A program made the position numbers and the translations under genes. The notes beneath the pieces were generated by a model. It searched no databases and was not told where the DNA came from. It was given only the letters and a program-made list of their open reading frames with translations. Below are positions 44,347 through 57,411 of a DNA stretch of 64,000 nt, one piece after another. Numbering within the stretch: the first letter of the stretch is position 1; each line of letters begins with the position of its first letter. The stretch comes from Nicotiana tabacum (taxonomy: Eukaryota > Streptophyta > Magnoliopsida > Solanales > Solanaceae), in the NCBI RefSeq assembly GCF_000715075.1, contig NC_134100.1, positions 29,432,042 to 29,496,041 on the forward strand. Reading direction: 5' to 3'.

Positions 44347-46982
44347 TGTACTAGTGCAGACCAAGTCAACAAGTAATAACAAAGACATCGAATAGCTCAT
44401 CGAAACAACAAAGCAAGTCATGCAATGTGTATGACAAAAACAAGGAAAAGCACACCATCACACGAAAATCACCAACACAATGTCTCCAACCATCACACAT
44501 CATCCCTGACATTGCTACCCTTATCTCTCCGGTAGCCACCCGTATAATTTCGCCCTGACATTTATCATTTACCCCCCTTGTCTCTCCTATAGCCATCCGC
44601 ATCACTCCGTATAATAGCCACTCTTATCACTCCGCTAGGATAATAATGCAATAGCCACCCGTATCACTCCGTACAGTCAACAACAATGAGATTCCACCCT
44701 TATGCCCCGCATAATAACAATGTTGAAATGTCACTCTTATACTCACCATAACAACAACCAAATTACACAACAAACCACATGTGCTATAATCACAACAACA
44801 CAACATATCAACTCGTATCACAAGTGCCTGTAGGCCACAAACTTTTCATGGATTCAACCATATCAATATTTTCACAACAAATAGCCCACATCTCAACACA
44901 ACATATATAGAATCATAATAACAATAAAATGACGGAAAAGTAACTCAACAAGGAACAACACCCCTTTTTAAAAACAACTTTGATTAGAATAGATTAATGA
45001 CTCTCGATTACTTCAATTCCAGTGAATTTTAAAGGATAACCTCGATAGTGATAGTACTTTAATGGAAAGGTATTTCCATGAAATGGTAACTCTGAATTCT
45101 AGTGCTAACAATGAAGGAAATGACATGAACTAGCAGCTACGTCTAAATGCATGAGAGTAACCCGGCAACAAAAAGATATCATGTTACAACAATTCCAATT
45201 AAGAATAACTCAACAATAAAGGAAGTCACATAATAATAAAAGAGGTAACAACTCCCAATAAAGCATATAAGATCAAACTCGACAAGTAAAGAATGTGACA
45301 TGTAACGACAACTTCAAATAAAGCATGTGATAGTAGACATGATGAATAAAAGATATAATATGTGCTAACAATTGCAAATAAGTACATGAAAGAAGCCTAA
45401 GAGTCTAAGCCGGTCAATTCTTCACATATAAGCCTGGGTACGTACTCGTCACCTCGCGTACACGGCTTTCACATGACATAATAGCACAAACGACTCAAAT
45501 GCTAAGGAGTAGTTTCCTCACACAAAGTTAGGCGAGACACTTACTTCAAAAAAGCTAGACCAATACTCTAAAATGACCTTCTCGAATGAAACAACCTACG
45601 GACGGCTCAAATCTAACCAATATAATTTAATATCATAAATAAAAATCATTGGAAATGATTCCGGATAATAAAGCTTCAATCTTTAATGAAAACTAAAAAG
45701 CCAACCCAAAAATTCTACCCCAGGCCTCACCTCGAAACCCGAGAAAATTCATAAATTCCGAACACCCATTTTGATATGAGTCCACCATACCAAATTTATC
45801 AAATTCCGACATCAACTAGTCCTTCAATCATCATTTTACATTTTTGAAAGTTTTCACAAAATTCCCATTTTCCCCCAACTCAAACCACTAATTTAATGAT
45901 AAAAATTAAGATGAAATCATGAAATAAAATCAAATCCGAGTAGAGAACACTTACCCCAAACCAACATGTGAAGAACCCTAAAAAATTGCTCAAATCCGAG
46001 GTCTCTAGCTCAAAAGATGATAAATGGAACAAAACCCTCGATTTGGGAATTAATATTTGTTGCCCATGCATTTGCACGTCGCGATCGCAGAAATAGACAT
46101 GCGATCGCGAAGAAGAAACAATGGCTGCCCCAGAAATGCACTACACGATCGCGAAATAATGCATGCGATCGTGAAGAAGAAATGACACTGCCCCACAAGC
46201 AGCACTATGCAAACACGGAAGAAATAAAACAAACGCGGTAGACAGAGACCTCCGCTTACGCGATTGCGAACCATATGACGCGAAGAACAATAAAATTTTC
46301 CTCACCAGCATGGTCTCACACTACGTGATCGCAAAACAACAAATGCGAACGTGATGAAGAAAAACTCACACTTATGCGATCTTAAGCCACTCATTGCGAA
46401 TGCGAAGAAGGAAAATGGTCAGCCATAAAAACATGCTACGCGAACGTCCCAGGACCCCGCCGAAATATACCAACAAGTTCCATAACATAACGTGGACCTG
46501 CTCGAGGACTCAAATCACCTCAAACAACATCAAAACTATGAATCGCACCTCCAATCGAAATTAATGAACTTATGAGCTTTCAACTTCTACAACTCGCGTG
46601 GAATCATATCAAATCAATCAGGAATGACGTCAAATTTTGCATGTAAGTTTCAAATGACACAAAGGAGCTATACCAACTCACGGAATCAAAATCCAAACTC
46701 GATATCAACAAAGTCAACTCCCGGTCAAACCTCTTAACCTTCCAAACCTTCAACTTTTAAATTTTCGCCGAAATGCATCAAATTAATCTACGGACCTCCA
46801 AAAAAGTCAAACTCCGGTCAACTCTTACCACTTAAGCTTTTAAAGCAAGAATCCTTCTTCCAAAAATACAAAATCCGAACTCATCCACACACGCACGTCA
46901 TAATACATAATACAAAGCTGCTCGAGATCTTAAGTCATTGAACAGGACACTAACTCTCAAAACGACCGACCGGGTCGTTATA
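44347..46982 (-). repeat. LTR of TGTAACGACCC family, minus strand, truncated
   Basis: The plus-strand right end is CCGACCGGGTCGTTATA, the mutated counterpart of the end at 28353. The interior shows the same blocks as that LTR (AAAGTCAACTCC, CAAATTTTGCATG-like). The left part (44480-44720) has repeated CCACCCGTATCACTCCG phrases, and the left end abuts the gypsy LTR. Confidence 0.6.
46080..46404 (-). repeat. Paired GCGATCGC array in minus-strand LTR
   Basis: Pairs start at 46080/46100, 46144/46164, 46324/46344 and 46374/46395 (20, 20, 20 and 21 bp). A decayed pair lies near 46259. It occupies the corresponding LTR region to the array at 33472. Confidence 0.8.
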
Positions 46983-47517
46983 GTTCATTATCACCCTAGT
47001 GCTTCAGGATGCCCTTGTCCGCTTGGTTGGTCTTATGGAGAGTGTGGCCCAGACCAGTGTGTTTTCTATGGCACCAGTAGTCTCTCAGGCTGGGAAATGA
47101 GCCTAGACTCATTCTACTCAGACTATAGATCAGATGGCTCACGGGAATCAGAACTCAGCAGTTCTACCGGTTAGGGCAGCTCAGTCTGTTGTTGCTACAC
47201 AATCCGGGGAGAGACTCGCGATATCAGTTGAGGGGCTAAAGAGGTTGAACAAGTTCACTAAGTTGTTTCCCTCTCGAGTTGGTGGTACACTTTCTGAGGA
47301 CCCCCAGGATTTTTTAGACCTTTGCCATGAGATATTGCGCAACATGAGTATAGTGGAGTCCAACGGGTTTGATTTCACACTGTTTAAATTGCTAATCCTT
47401 ACTCTCGAGTGTTCCTCGCGTGTATTGTGCTCTCAAAGTGGCGTCTCCCCTCCCAAATTAGGTTTAGAATTCCTTTTATACGAGTTGTGGTCGTGTAAGA
47501 CCGTCAAAACCAAGTCC
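46983..47517 (+). pseudogene. Gypsy gag fragment
   Basis: The frame around 47134-47400 reads RLNKFTKLFPSRVGGTLSED, then PQDFLDLCHEILRNM, the classic start of the Del-type gypsy gag capsid (pattern RFRKLxPPxFxGxxxEDPQDFLD). It is preceded by a Ser/Gln-rich stretch and loses similarity after about 47400. It has no start in frame with a preceding LTR and is a fragment. Confidence 0.65.
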
Positions 47518-48895
47518 TGAACAAAGTAGGAAAATCATGACTCAGTGTCCAGGGCAACGCGTCTCACTGGCCCTGCCCAAAGCGGAAAGTCACAAAACAT
47601 CCGCGCCTGTTATCTGCGCCCCAGGCAGCGAGTCGCGCTGGCTTGGGCGCTAGCCTGGGCAATTTTCTCCTTTCTTCTTTTTTTGCTCCAACTCTTGCCC
47701 TTTTGTTCCACTTCGCTTCCAGGTGACTCCTACACAAAACGACACCACAATTTAGCTCAAACCATCACAGTACACATGCAAATATAAAAAATTTGAGTAA
47801 AATATGAGGCGACATACATATAAATACATATACTTTAAGTAGGATAACAGTAATCTAATCCTTTTCCCTGAACCAAAGCATATATAATGTTGAGCTTGTA
47901 AAATTACTATAGCTGACACAACTAGTACTGTAGAGGGGTCATGCTAAGCCAAGGGAAGAAATTAAAGTATTTTCCACATCTATCGAGAATTGAATTCGAA
48001 TTGTGAACCATTAATAATTGAGAAAGGTGATCCAAAAAGGAACACAAACTGGATATAGAAAATCAGGATCTCTAGAGCCCAATTTATAACCAGAGTACAG
48101 ACTTGTGAATATTCCTTAACAAGTTGGAACATAGACTAGTCAAGAATTAGCCTATCTATCCTGTGCTTTCATATTATTATTACTCAGATAGCATCTACAA
48201 TTGTTAATTGTATTAGTTTTAACTTTAAGGAAATATTGTTCCTGCTGAAAACAATTGAATGACAACTTCATCTAAAAAATATAAAATGTTAGGAAAAACA
48301 TATTTATTTGAACATGATACCCTTTCCAATCATCTGAAATATGTTTGATTATAAGTGGTCGTGTGACTTGAATGAAGGAACTTTGCATCTTTTTTACTAA
48401 GTCCCATTAAATAACCATTTATCAAAAAGTTTAAGTTGTTAAAGTAGAAACATATTTATCTATTGGATTTAAATTATATATACAGATAATGTAAATATTA
48501 TTTTATACGATCAACGATAACTTGTGGCAGTAGGCAAGTTATCTTTTTTACTAGTTTACTAATTATGGAGTAACATTTATCAAGAGATGTACATGCAATT
48601 ATCTAATAAGTAATCTGATTCTGTTAATTTTTTAATACCATTAATATGTAGAACTTAAACCCTTACTTACTCGGTAAAGTTTCAACCAAAAAATGGAATC
48701 ATGTTTCAACGCTAAAACATCAGTCAATATTTTTGTCATTTCATTGTACGCTTGCCCTAACAGAGACGTCTTAACAAAACTAACAAGATATCTTGAAATG
48801 AAAAGGAAAGTCCTATCTACTTAGGTTAAATTTTGGAACTTTGATGCAACTTATATTTGTTTCAATATTGTATCTCATAAAAGGGAAATTTATCT
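47518..48895. other. GC-rich scrap then AT-rich spacer
   Basis: 47540-47670 holds GC-rich inverted motifs (GCGCTAGCC, TGCGCCCCAGGCAGCG), probably from another LTR. 47800-48895 is AT-rich with no recognisable feature. Confidence 0.4.
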
Positions 48896-49561
48896 TGTAT
48901 ACGGGTAAAACCGGGCAACTGAACACCTCGATTTCTCGGTAAATCAAATGGAGAAAGAACGTGACCGTAATGAATTGAAGTCAGAGCGAGGTGCCCCTCA
49001 TATCGGGGCTTGGGAAAAACACCTACCCACGGGGATATCGGGGCCATGTCCTCCGGGTTCCAGTTCGAGGATCAAGACTTCACAGAGCATTACCAAACAA
49101 CTGCACACGGCTAACAAAGGGATGTGATGTTCGTTCCCTACCGGATATCACAGCATGAATCTCGGCCCATATCGGCAGAAAATCAGTGATTAGCAAAACA
49201 AAAGATTTGTACCTTTCTTAGAATTGTACTTAGGGTAAAACTTTACTACTATATAAAGGGAAAATCTTATTATTCAGGGGACACATTGCAACACGCATAT
49301 CAAGGCAATTTATTTCAAATCTTTGTGTTGCTCAAAGTTCTTATTTTTGCTCTTAAATTCTCCATAAGTGCAAGCTTGGAATCGAGGGAAGGTTCCTCAT
49401 CGAGCCATCAACCAAGCTCAGAATCACCCTTATCATTAGTTGGCCATTTATTACGTCTTTCATTTGCTTAATCTAACTTCATTAATTATTTGTATTAAAT
49501 TAATTCATATATCCTTAAAAACATATATAAATTCAATTGTTATCCGTTTTTAGGGTAAACA
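48896..49561 (+). repeat. 5' LTR of Tat-like element (666 bp)
   Basis: Starts TGTATACGGGTAAA and ends TTTAGGGTAAACA. TATATAAA at 49250-49257. Confidence 0.85.
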
Positions 49562-49562
49562 A

Positions 49563-49582
49563 TTTGGCTCCCACTGTGGGGC
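49563..49582 (+). other. Primer-binding region of Tat-like element
   Basis: TTTGGCTCCCACTGTGGGG lies one base after the LTR. The tRNA was not identified. Confidence 0.5.
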
Positions 49583-49674
49583 TAGGGATAATAGTGATAA
49601 TTTGATACAAATTTTCATAAAGCGCTCTGTTGTACACTTGTTCTTTGAGATTTTAATTTCAGGTCAAGTTAAAA

Positions 49675-51282
49675 ATGTCTAACTCTCAATCTGTTCATTT
49701 GAACGTTGATGCTAAGTCTAGCCACCATGGCGAGAACAACAATGTGGTGCCCAGCAACGGGGTGCCTCATGTTGACCCCAACGGAGTTCCAGTCGCGGAC
49801 CCGATCGATGCTAACTCACATGTGGTTATCGATGCAAACTTGTCTACGACCCCAAAAACAACATTCACGGGGGAGCCCCATTGATAGACCGGAGTACACA
49901 CGAAGGCGAAGGTGATGAGATCAATTTGCGGGTGATCTTCAAAATTTTATAGGCTCAACAGGCAGTGATAGCTCAGTTGAAGAACTAATGCCACGCCCCC
50001 AGCATAATTGAGCCCGAACCATATCGAAAAAATACCCGCAGAAACTAACCGGACATGGAAAGGCCGGGTGAAGTTGAACCTGGAACCAACCCCGAGATAA
50101 TAAAGATGCTTGAGAAACTGATAAAGCAGGTGGAATCAGGAGAAAACAAAATCGAAGTCAACGACAAAAAGGTGGAGACCTATAACTCTAGGGTTGATCA
50201 AATCCCAGGAGCGGCCCCGATATTTAAAGGCCTGGATTCCAAGAAAATTGTTCAAAAACCTTTCCCTCCGAGCGCATCTCATACCCGAAATTCCAAAGTA
50301 CAATGGGATGACATATCCGAATAAGCATGTGACTTCCAACACATGTGCCATCAAGGGAAATAACTTAGAGGACGACGAAATTGAGTCGGTTCTACTGAAA
50401 AAGTTCAGAGAAACCTTGTCTAAAGGAGCAATGATATAGTATCACAACCTACCCCCTAATTCCATTGATTCGTTTACTATGCTTGCGGATGCCTTCGTAA
50501 AAGCTCATGCCGGAGCCATCAAGGTCGAGACTAGAAAATCAAACCTTTTCAAAGTGAAACAAAGGGATAACAAAATGCTCAGGAAATTCGTGTCGAGGTT
50601 TCAGATGGAACGAATGGACCTACCCCCGGTTGCGGACGATTGGGCGTTTCAGGCTTTCACTCAACAGTTCAACCCCCAAAGCTCCTTGTCTTTGCAGCAG
50701 CTGAAATAGAATTTGATAGAGTGCCTGGCGATAACATGGGCTGACGTCCATAACAGGTTCCAATCGAAAATTAGATTCGAGGACAATCAACTTGGGGACC
50801 TCTCGGGGTCCATATATCAGATCAGAACTAATTACAGGTCTAAAAGAGTCGTCGATCATAAACCAAGACTAAGTAGAGATTGGTGTCAACCGTCTAGCAG
50901 GGATCGAAGTGGCAGCAAATCCGGACGTAACCCTGTGAGGAATGAAAAAATAAGCGATCGAGGTCATAATAGCCTGGGACTCATGGGCAAAAATGGTTTC
51001 GACAGGCCACTCGGGGCCAGGGAGGCACCGAGGTTATCGGAATACAACTTCACTGTCGATGCTACCAGCATCATATCTTCCATCGAACACATTAAAGATA
51101 CCAAGTGGCCTCGGCCATTACAGTCTGATCCTGCCCAAAGAGACCTCAATCTGATGTGCAAGTATCATGGAACTCATGGCTATAAGACCGAAGACTGCCG
51201 ACAACTAAAAGAAGAAGTATCCCGATTATTCAATAGCGGACACCTCCGGGAATTTCTAACTGATCTAGCCAAAACTAAATAG
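49675..51282 (+). pseudogene. Gypsy gag with frameshifts
   Basis: The ATG at 49675 is the likely gag start, 113 bp after the LTR. Successive frames carry the gag N-terminus (49675-49884), a stretch with EPGTNPEIIKMLEKLIKQVE (50055 on), the capsid (50479-50709: MLADAFVKAHAGAIKVE, KMLRKFVSRFQMERMDLP) and a C-terminal part (50713-51282) with CKYHGTHGYKTEDC (51157-51198), the histidine-rich knuckle of Tat gag proteins. At least three frame changes and several stops are present. Confidence 0.8.
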
Positions 51283-51470
51283 CAATCACCGACACCGGCC
51301 CCAACCAAATTGGAGGAGCAAATAGCAGGCGAGGATGATGATTACGGAGTTCCTAGGTCGTTCATCACCCTGATGATTCCGATGCCACCAAGTCAATGGT
51401 CGGGGAGGTAGAGCAAGTCATATAATCTAACACTTTCCCGATCAGAAGGTATACCTAGGAACGGAGTTAA
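51283..51470 (+). pseudogene. Protease region, mostly deleted
   Basis: The sequence passes from the gag end to RT (YLGTELTPELKKKL) in under 200 bp. There is no aspartic protease motif (D-S/T-G), so the protease core is deleted. Confidence 0.55.
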
Positions 51471-52405
51471 CTCCCGAGCTCAAGAAAAAACTCATTGAAT
51501 TCCTTATAGCTAACATGGATTGTTTTGCTTGGTCCCATCTTGATATGATAGGGATCTCGCCAGAAATAACCACTCATATGCTGAGCTTGGATCCAAAGTT
51601 CCACTCGGTTAAACAGAAGATGAGGCCTTAGTCCGAAGTCAAGCATGCATTCATCAAAGACGAGGTACCCAAACTCCTTAAAATAGGTTCCATTCGGGAA
51701 GTTAGGTACCCGGATTGGTTAGCTAACGTAGTGGTAGTACCTAAAAAGGGAAATAAATTAAGAATGTGTGTTGATTACAAAAACTTGAACAAGGCGTGCC
51801 CTAAGGAATCTTTTCCTTTGCCTAACATTGATCGAATGATTGATGGGATAGCCGGGCACGAGATACTCAGCTATCTCGGCGCCTATTCTGGGTGCAACAA
51901 AATCTGGATAGACCAAGGCGATTAAGAAAAAACTTCTTTTATCACTAAATTCGGCATCTACTGTTATAACATAATGCCGCTCGGATTAAAAAATTTTGGT
52001 ACCACCTATCAACACCTAGTAAACCGGATGTTCGGAGAACAAATAGGAAAATCAATGGAAGTTTACATTGGCGACATGTTAGTTAAGTCCCTGCGAGCAG
52101 AGGACCATTTGAAACATTTGCAGGAAACCTTTAACATATTGAAGAGATACAATATGAAGCTAAACCCGAAGATATGCGCATTCGGGGTTGGATCCGGAAA
52201 GTTCCTTGGATTCATGGTATCCAACCGAGGGATCGAGATCAATCCCGATAAAATTAAAGCTATAGAAGATATCACCGTGGTAGATAGTGTCAAGGTCGTT
52301 CAGAGGCTAATCGAACGCATAGCCGCCTTGGGCCGATTTATATCAAGGTCCTACGATAAGAGCCATCAATTCTTTTCATTACTTAAGAAGAAGAATAACT
52401 TTTAA
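51471..52405 (+). pseudogene. Gypsy reverse transcriptase, inactive
   Basis: Motifs in order are RMCVDYKNLNKACPKESFPLP (51750 region), MPLGLKNFGTTYQ, the active site at 52064-52075, then LNPKICAFGVGSGKFLG and GIEINPDKIKAI. The catalytic box reads YIGD instead of YVDD, replacing the first metal-binding Asp by Gly. Stops occur at about 51630 and 51925. Confidence 0.9.
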
Positions 52406-53400
52406 TGGACTCCGGAGTGTCAACAAGCTTTGGAAGAACTTAAATGGTACCTCTCGAGTCCACCCCTACTCCATACTCCGAAGGTGAACGAGCAGATGTA
52501 CATGTACTTGGCGGTATCTGAGATAGCGGTAAGTGGAGTCTTAGTTCGGGAAGAGGAAGGTATTTAATTTCCTGACTAATATGTTAGTAGAACTCTGAGC
52601 GAGGCCAAAACAAGGTACCCTCACTAAGAAAAATTGGCGCTCGCTTTGCTAAGATCCTCCAGGAAGTTAAAACTGTATTTTTAATGCCACCCCATATACG
52701 TCGTAACTTCTAACCCACTAAGGAACATAATGTACAAACCCGAGCTTTTGAGCCAGTTGGCCAAATAGGCCGTAGAGATTAGCGGGTAAGATATCGAATA
52801 TCGACCCCGAACCACTATCAAATCTCAAATTTTGGCAGACTTCATGGATGACTTCACACTAGCCTTAATACCCGAAGTCGAACGGGAATTATTGTTAACC
52901 TCGGGGACTTCCTCGGGAATCTGGACCCTCTTTTTAGACTGTGTCTCAAACACAAAGGGGACCAAACAAGGCATCATGTTAAAGCCTCCAACAAGTAACG
53001 TAGTTAGTCAATCTATAAGAACTGTGAAATTGACTAACAATGAGGCCGAATATGAGGTCATGATTGCAGGTCTTCAATTGGCCAAAAGCCGGGGGCCGAA
53101 GTGGTCGAAGCTAAGTGCGACTCCATTCTTGTGGTAAATCAAGTCAATGGGACATTCGAAGTAAAAGAGGAATGAATGAGAAGGTGCTTAGACAAATTAC
53201 AAGTAATGCTGCATCAATTCAAAGAATGGACCTTACAACACGTACCTCGGGATCAAAATAGCAAACCTGATGCTCTACCTAACCTGGGGTCATCGGTTGA
53301 TGATGACGAATTCAGCTCAGGAACGGTCGTACAGCTCATGAAATCAGTAGTGGAAGAAGGCCACACCGAAATAAACTCAACAAGTTTGAATTGGGACTGA
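52406..53400 (+). pseudogene. RNase H plus second RNase H-like domain
   Basis: After RT, WTPECQQALEELK leads into the RNase H connection and a first RNase H region with several stops (52560-52800). A second RNase H-like domain follows at about 52910-53300 (WTLFLDCVSNTKGTKQG, NNEAEYEVMIAGLQLAK, LQHVPRDQNSKPDAL). A duplicated RNase H is typical of the Tat lineage. Confidence 0.8.
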
Positions 53401-53419
53401 ATAAATAAGTATATAGACT

Positions 53420-54606
53420 ACTTGAAGACTAGGAATTTACCCTCATATCCTAAAGAGTCGAGAGCTTTGCACACAATGGAGGCTAGGTTTAGCTTGTCCG
53501 AGGGTACTTTGTACAGAAGAAGATGGCCCACTTGCTGTCTACTTGCAGGAGACACCGAATACATCTTGAGAGAAGTTCACAAGGCACCTGCGGAAACCAT
53601 TCAGGAGCAGAATCGTTGGTTTGGAAGATAATGAACTATTACTAGATCAATATGGACAAAGACACAAGGAACTTTAAACGAAAATGCGACGGTTGTTAGA
53701 GACATGCTCTGATGATCCATCAACCTGGAGAACTACTACACTCGGTCTCATTACCTTAGTCGTTCATGAAATGGGGAATGGACATTGTCGGTCCCCTACC
53801 ATGGGCACCTGGTAAGGCTCAATTCATATTTTTTATGACTGACTATTTTTCTAAATGGGTCAAAGCTCAAGCGTTCGAGAAAGTCTGAGAAAGAAGTCAT
53901 CGATTTTATTTGGGACCATATAATATGTCGGTTCAGGATACCGATCGAGATCATGTGTGATAACGGGAAGCAGTTCATCAGCGGTAAGGTAAGCAAGTTT
54001 TTCAAAGACCACAAGATCCAACAGATTCTATCCACACCCTACCACCCTAGTGGAAACGGACAAGCGAAATCTACAAACAAGACCATACTTCAAACCATGA
54101 AGAAAAGGTTGATCGATGCCAAAGGGAAATTGAAGGAAATTCTGCCCGAAGTCATGTAGGCATACCATACAACCTCAAAATCTAGTATCGGGGCCACCCC
54201 GTGATCGTTGGTCTATGGTGACGAAGCACTAATACTGGTCGAAGTGGGGGAACCGAGCCTCAAGTTCCGATATGCGACCGAAGAATCAAACGGTGAAGCC
54301 ATAAACACGAGCCTAGAACTATTAAACGAGAGGCACGAGGTCTCCCTAGTCCGGTTGGCCGCCCAGAAGCAGCGGATAGAAAGGAACTATAACCGAAGAG
54401 CCAACCTCCAATACTTCAATATTAGAGACCTCGTATTAAGAAAAGTAACACTGCACACCCGGAACCCAAACGAAGGAAAGATGGATCCAAATTGGGAAGG
54501 ACCATATCGAGTCGTCGGGATTACCGACAAAGGTTCATACAAACTAGAAGCAGGAAACGGTGCACAACTACCGAATAATTGGAATGTGACACACTTAAAG
54601 CGTTAA
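53420..54606 (+). pseudogene. Gypsy integrase, inactive
   Basis: The zinc-binding N-terminus is damaged (53470-53631). The core follows: GDIVGPLPWAPGKAQF near 53770 (frame-broken at 53880), MCDNGKQFISGK (53953 on), and YHPSGNGQAKSTNK. The third catalytic residue of the D,D-35-E triad, normally Glu in NGQAES, is Lys (54067-54069). The C-terminal region to 54606 keeps DLVLRKV and KMDPNWEGPYRVV. Confidence 0.9.
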
Positions 54607-55709
54607 TGCTGCTAAGGTACGACCTCATTCACCTTTTTATAACAATACGAACCGAACTAACACTTGCAGGCAACAACCAAAGAGGAGCATGACTATTAGG
54701 TCTAAAAGCACGTGTTGTATTCTTTTTCTCCTGAACCGATTTTGTCCCAAATGAGTTTTCCAGCAAGGTTTTAACAAGGCAACAGTAAATCCTGCTAACT
54801 TAGAATTGAAGACTGGTTTATAATCGGAGTCAATGGTCGCATCAACAGTATCCGAGCCCTCACAAGATCGACCTCGAATACTGGGGGTCGTCACCCTCGG
54901 TTTGGACTTCTTATCAAGATAAGAAGGGAACTTTATAATTAAACAGCTTAGGACCGGTGGTTAAGATTTATTAAAAGGGCCAAACGGTCAAAAGAATCGT
55001 GCCCACATAGCCCACCGTAGTCGTAATCCAAGCTTTATACTCTTTCAATCATGTACTTTACACACAGAAGTGAAAAAAATTTCCCACCTTGCTATTATAT
55101 ATTTCTGACTTTTAAAGCATCGAGCCTAAGGGTTATCCCTGTTCGGGGACTATCAAGCCCAAATGCTACCCCCATCCGAGCCTAAGGGCTACTTCTATTC
55201 GGGGACTATCGAGCCCAAGGGCTGCTCCTGCTTGGGGACTGTTGTCCGAAATAAACTTGGACATCTCGGGCTATCAAATCCTCGGGGCACAAAGCATATT
55301 AGGTAGCGCCTAAACCCAAGTGGCTACAGCCACGATAAAAAATGGTTCGGAGACGTCTGAAGCCCGTTTCCAAAACATAAGGCCTTCAATAAAAATTCAA
55401 AACTTACCAAAAGGTTACCCTCGGCAAAAACATCGTCTAAGAATACTTAAGCATTTTTGAAAACTCCCGATCACTCCGAGTTTTCAAAGATTCGAGCAGA
55501 TAAGAAATTGCATCGAGGTCGGGTCCTGTTTGAACCTCCGAAAAACAAATGACTGGTTATTACATTAGATCTTATGCTAAGGTATTAGAATTATTTTCGA
55601 AAATAAAAATTATGAAAATATGCTGAAACAATTGAAATTGCCAAAGGGGGAAAATATATATTCCGGAATATCTTTACATAGGCCCAACAAAAACGACATC
55701 AACAAAATT
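54607..55709 (+). other. Untranslated region after integrase
   Basis: No ORF. It contains repeats of the type CTATCGAGCCCAAGGGCT with GGGGACT (about 55120-55250), commonly seen after integrase in this family. It ends at the Helitron insertion point. Confidence 0.7.
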
Positions 55710-57411
55710 TCTATAATATAGAAAAACACAAGTTTCGACGTGTGTGTTTTTGGTCAATAAATTTCATATCAAGGGTATTTTAGTTATTGCACGTGTTAGT
55801 TGATAGCGCTTTCTTACATGGCCTTTATTTCCGCAGCCATCGCATCTTCCTTCCTTTATTTTCGTAGCAACTGCACCTTATTTCTCTATTTCTTTCTTTC
55901 ATCCTTTTCCCATCTTCAAGCTCCAACCATACTCCCAAATATTGACCAAATCTTGTTTTTTTTCTCTTGATCTCTATGAATGTTGCTTTTTAATCTGACT
56001 TTGAAGTGTTTATTCTTTCTCTTCTTTTGAAATATGATCTGAATCTCTGGGGCAGTGCATGTGGCAACCAAGAGGAAAATGAATCAGCAAAATAATTCCA
56101 CTCGAGATCTTCCTCAAACATCCACTCCATTGCAACTGGCAATCTATTATGGGGATTAAGACTCTTTGTTCTAGCTTCCGGTGACTTCAACCCGTCTATA
56201 TTATTTTTGTTTATCATGTTTGGTTTGTTTGGTGAGTGTTTCTGATTGTAGCTTGCTTGTGGAAGTTCTCTAAAGTAATCTTTGCTGGTTAAAATCTACT
56301 AACATTAATGTTGATGGATTTGTTAATAGCTTTGTGGAAAAAGAATAATGAAATTGGTGATAAGAGTTTAACAGTGATTTGCAGTAGATTTGACAATCAA
56401 GAGATAATTTTCAAATATCCACATATCAACTTGATTACACTATCTACCATTTGGACTACCACTATTCTAATGTCATGTAAATAAGAAAGAAAAGCCATCT
56501 ATTCTTGTAGAACTGAAATAGACTTACCCTGTTTGCAATAAATTGTGATTATTCATTTGTTTGTTAATATTTATTGTGCCGTTACATATGTGCTTATTTT
56601 TTTATAGTGTAAACCAACAGATGACTCAGTTAGAAAACCATCCAAGGGTTGTGCTAAGTTAAGTCTAGAGTTCTTCACACAAAGCACATTGAGGCTGCTG
56701 GATAGTAATTCTTTTCCTATATGGATACTTAGAGGCAATACAAAACTTGTTCTATCACATTGTCTTACTCTTATATTTTCTGGCGTTAAATTATTGGTCC
56801 TACGTAAGCTCATAGGTACGTCGAAGGATGTAATAACCAATTATATTTGTCATAATCATTTTAATTTGCTTCACAGACATAATCGGTTCTACCTTGTGAT
56901 GTTCTTATCGGCTATAATTTGGGCATGAAAAATTATAAGGGTAGTCCTCTGCAAGGAAAACACATTATACATAATTGGAATTCTGAAAGTAAAACATCAC
57001 TGACAACTATTTTTACTGAACTTTTAGGAAAATTAACTGATATTGGAGTGATGTCTATACTCCTAGCATTACTCTTAAAAGGAGTGATAGATATCTAAAG
57101 TGTTGTGCATTAGTTCCATGAAAGATGTTTTATATATATATATGTTGTGCATTAGTTCCATGAAAGACATTCATATATATAGATAGCATAAGCGTGATAA
57201 CAGTAAGGTTATTTTCTTTGTGATGTCTATGTATCAAGCTAAGAGGTCATAAATATCTAAGGTGGTGTGCATTAATTCCATGGAAGATTTATATAAACCA
57301 GTAGCATCTCTTCTTCTCCTCTGGAATAAAAATGGTTTTCTGGTTTAATTAATTCCTTGCTTTTTTGTCAGTCTCCTCATTTATCTCTTTTTTTGTTTCA
57401 TTCTTTTCGAG

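Noticed and set aside
44366..44821. Minus-strand frames near 44.4-44.8 kb
   Set aside because: They overlap repeated CCACCCGTATCACTCCG phrases of an LTR.
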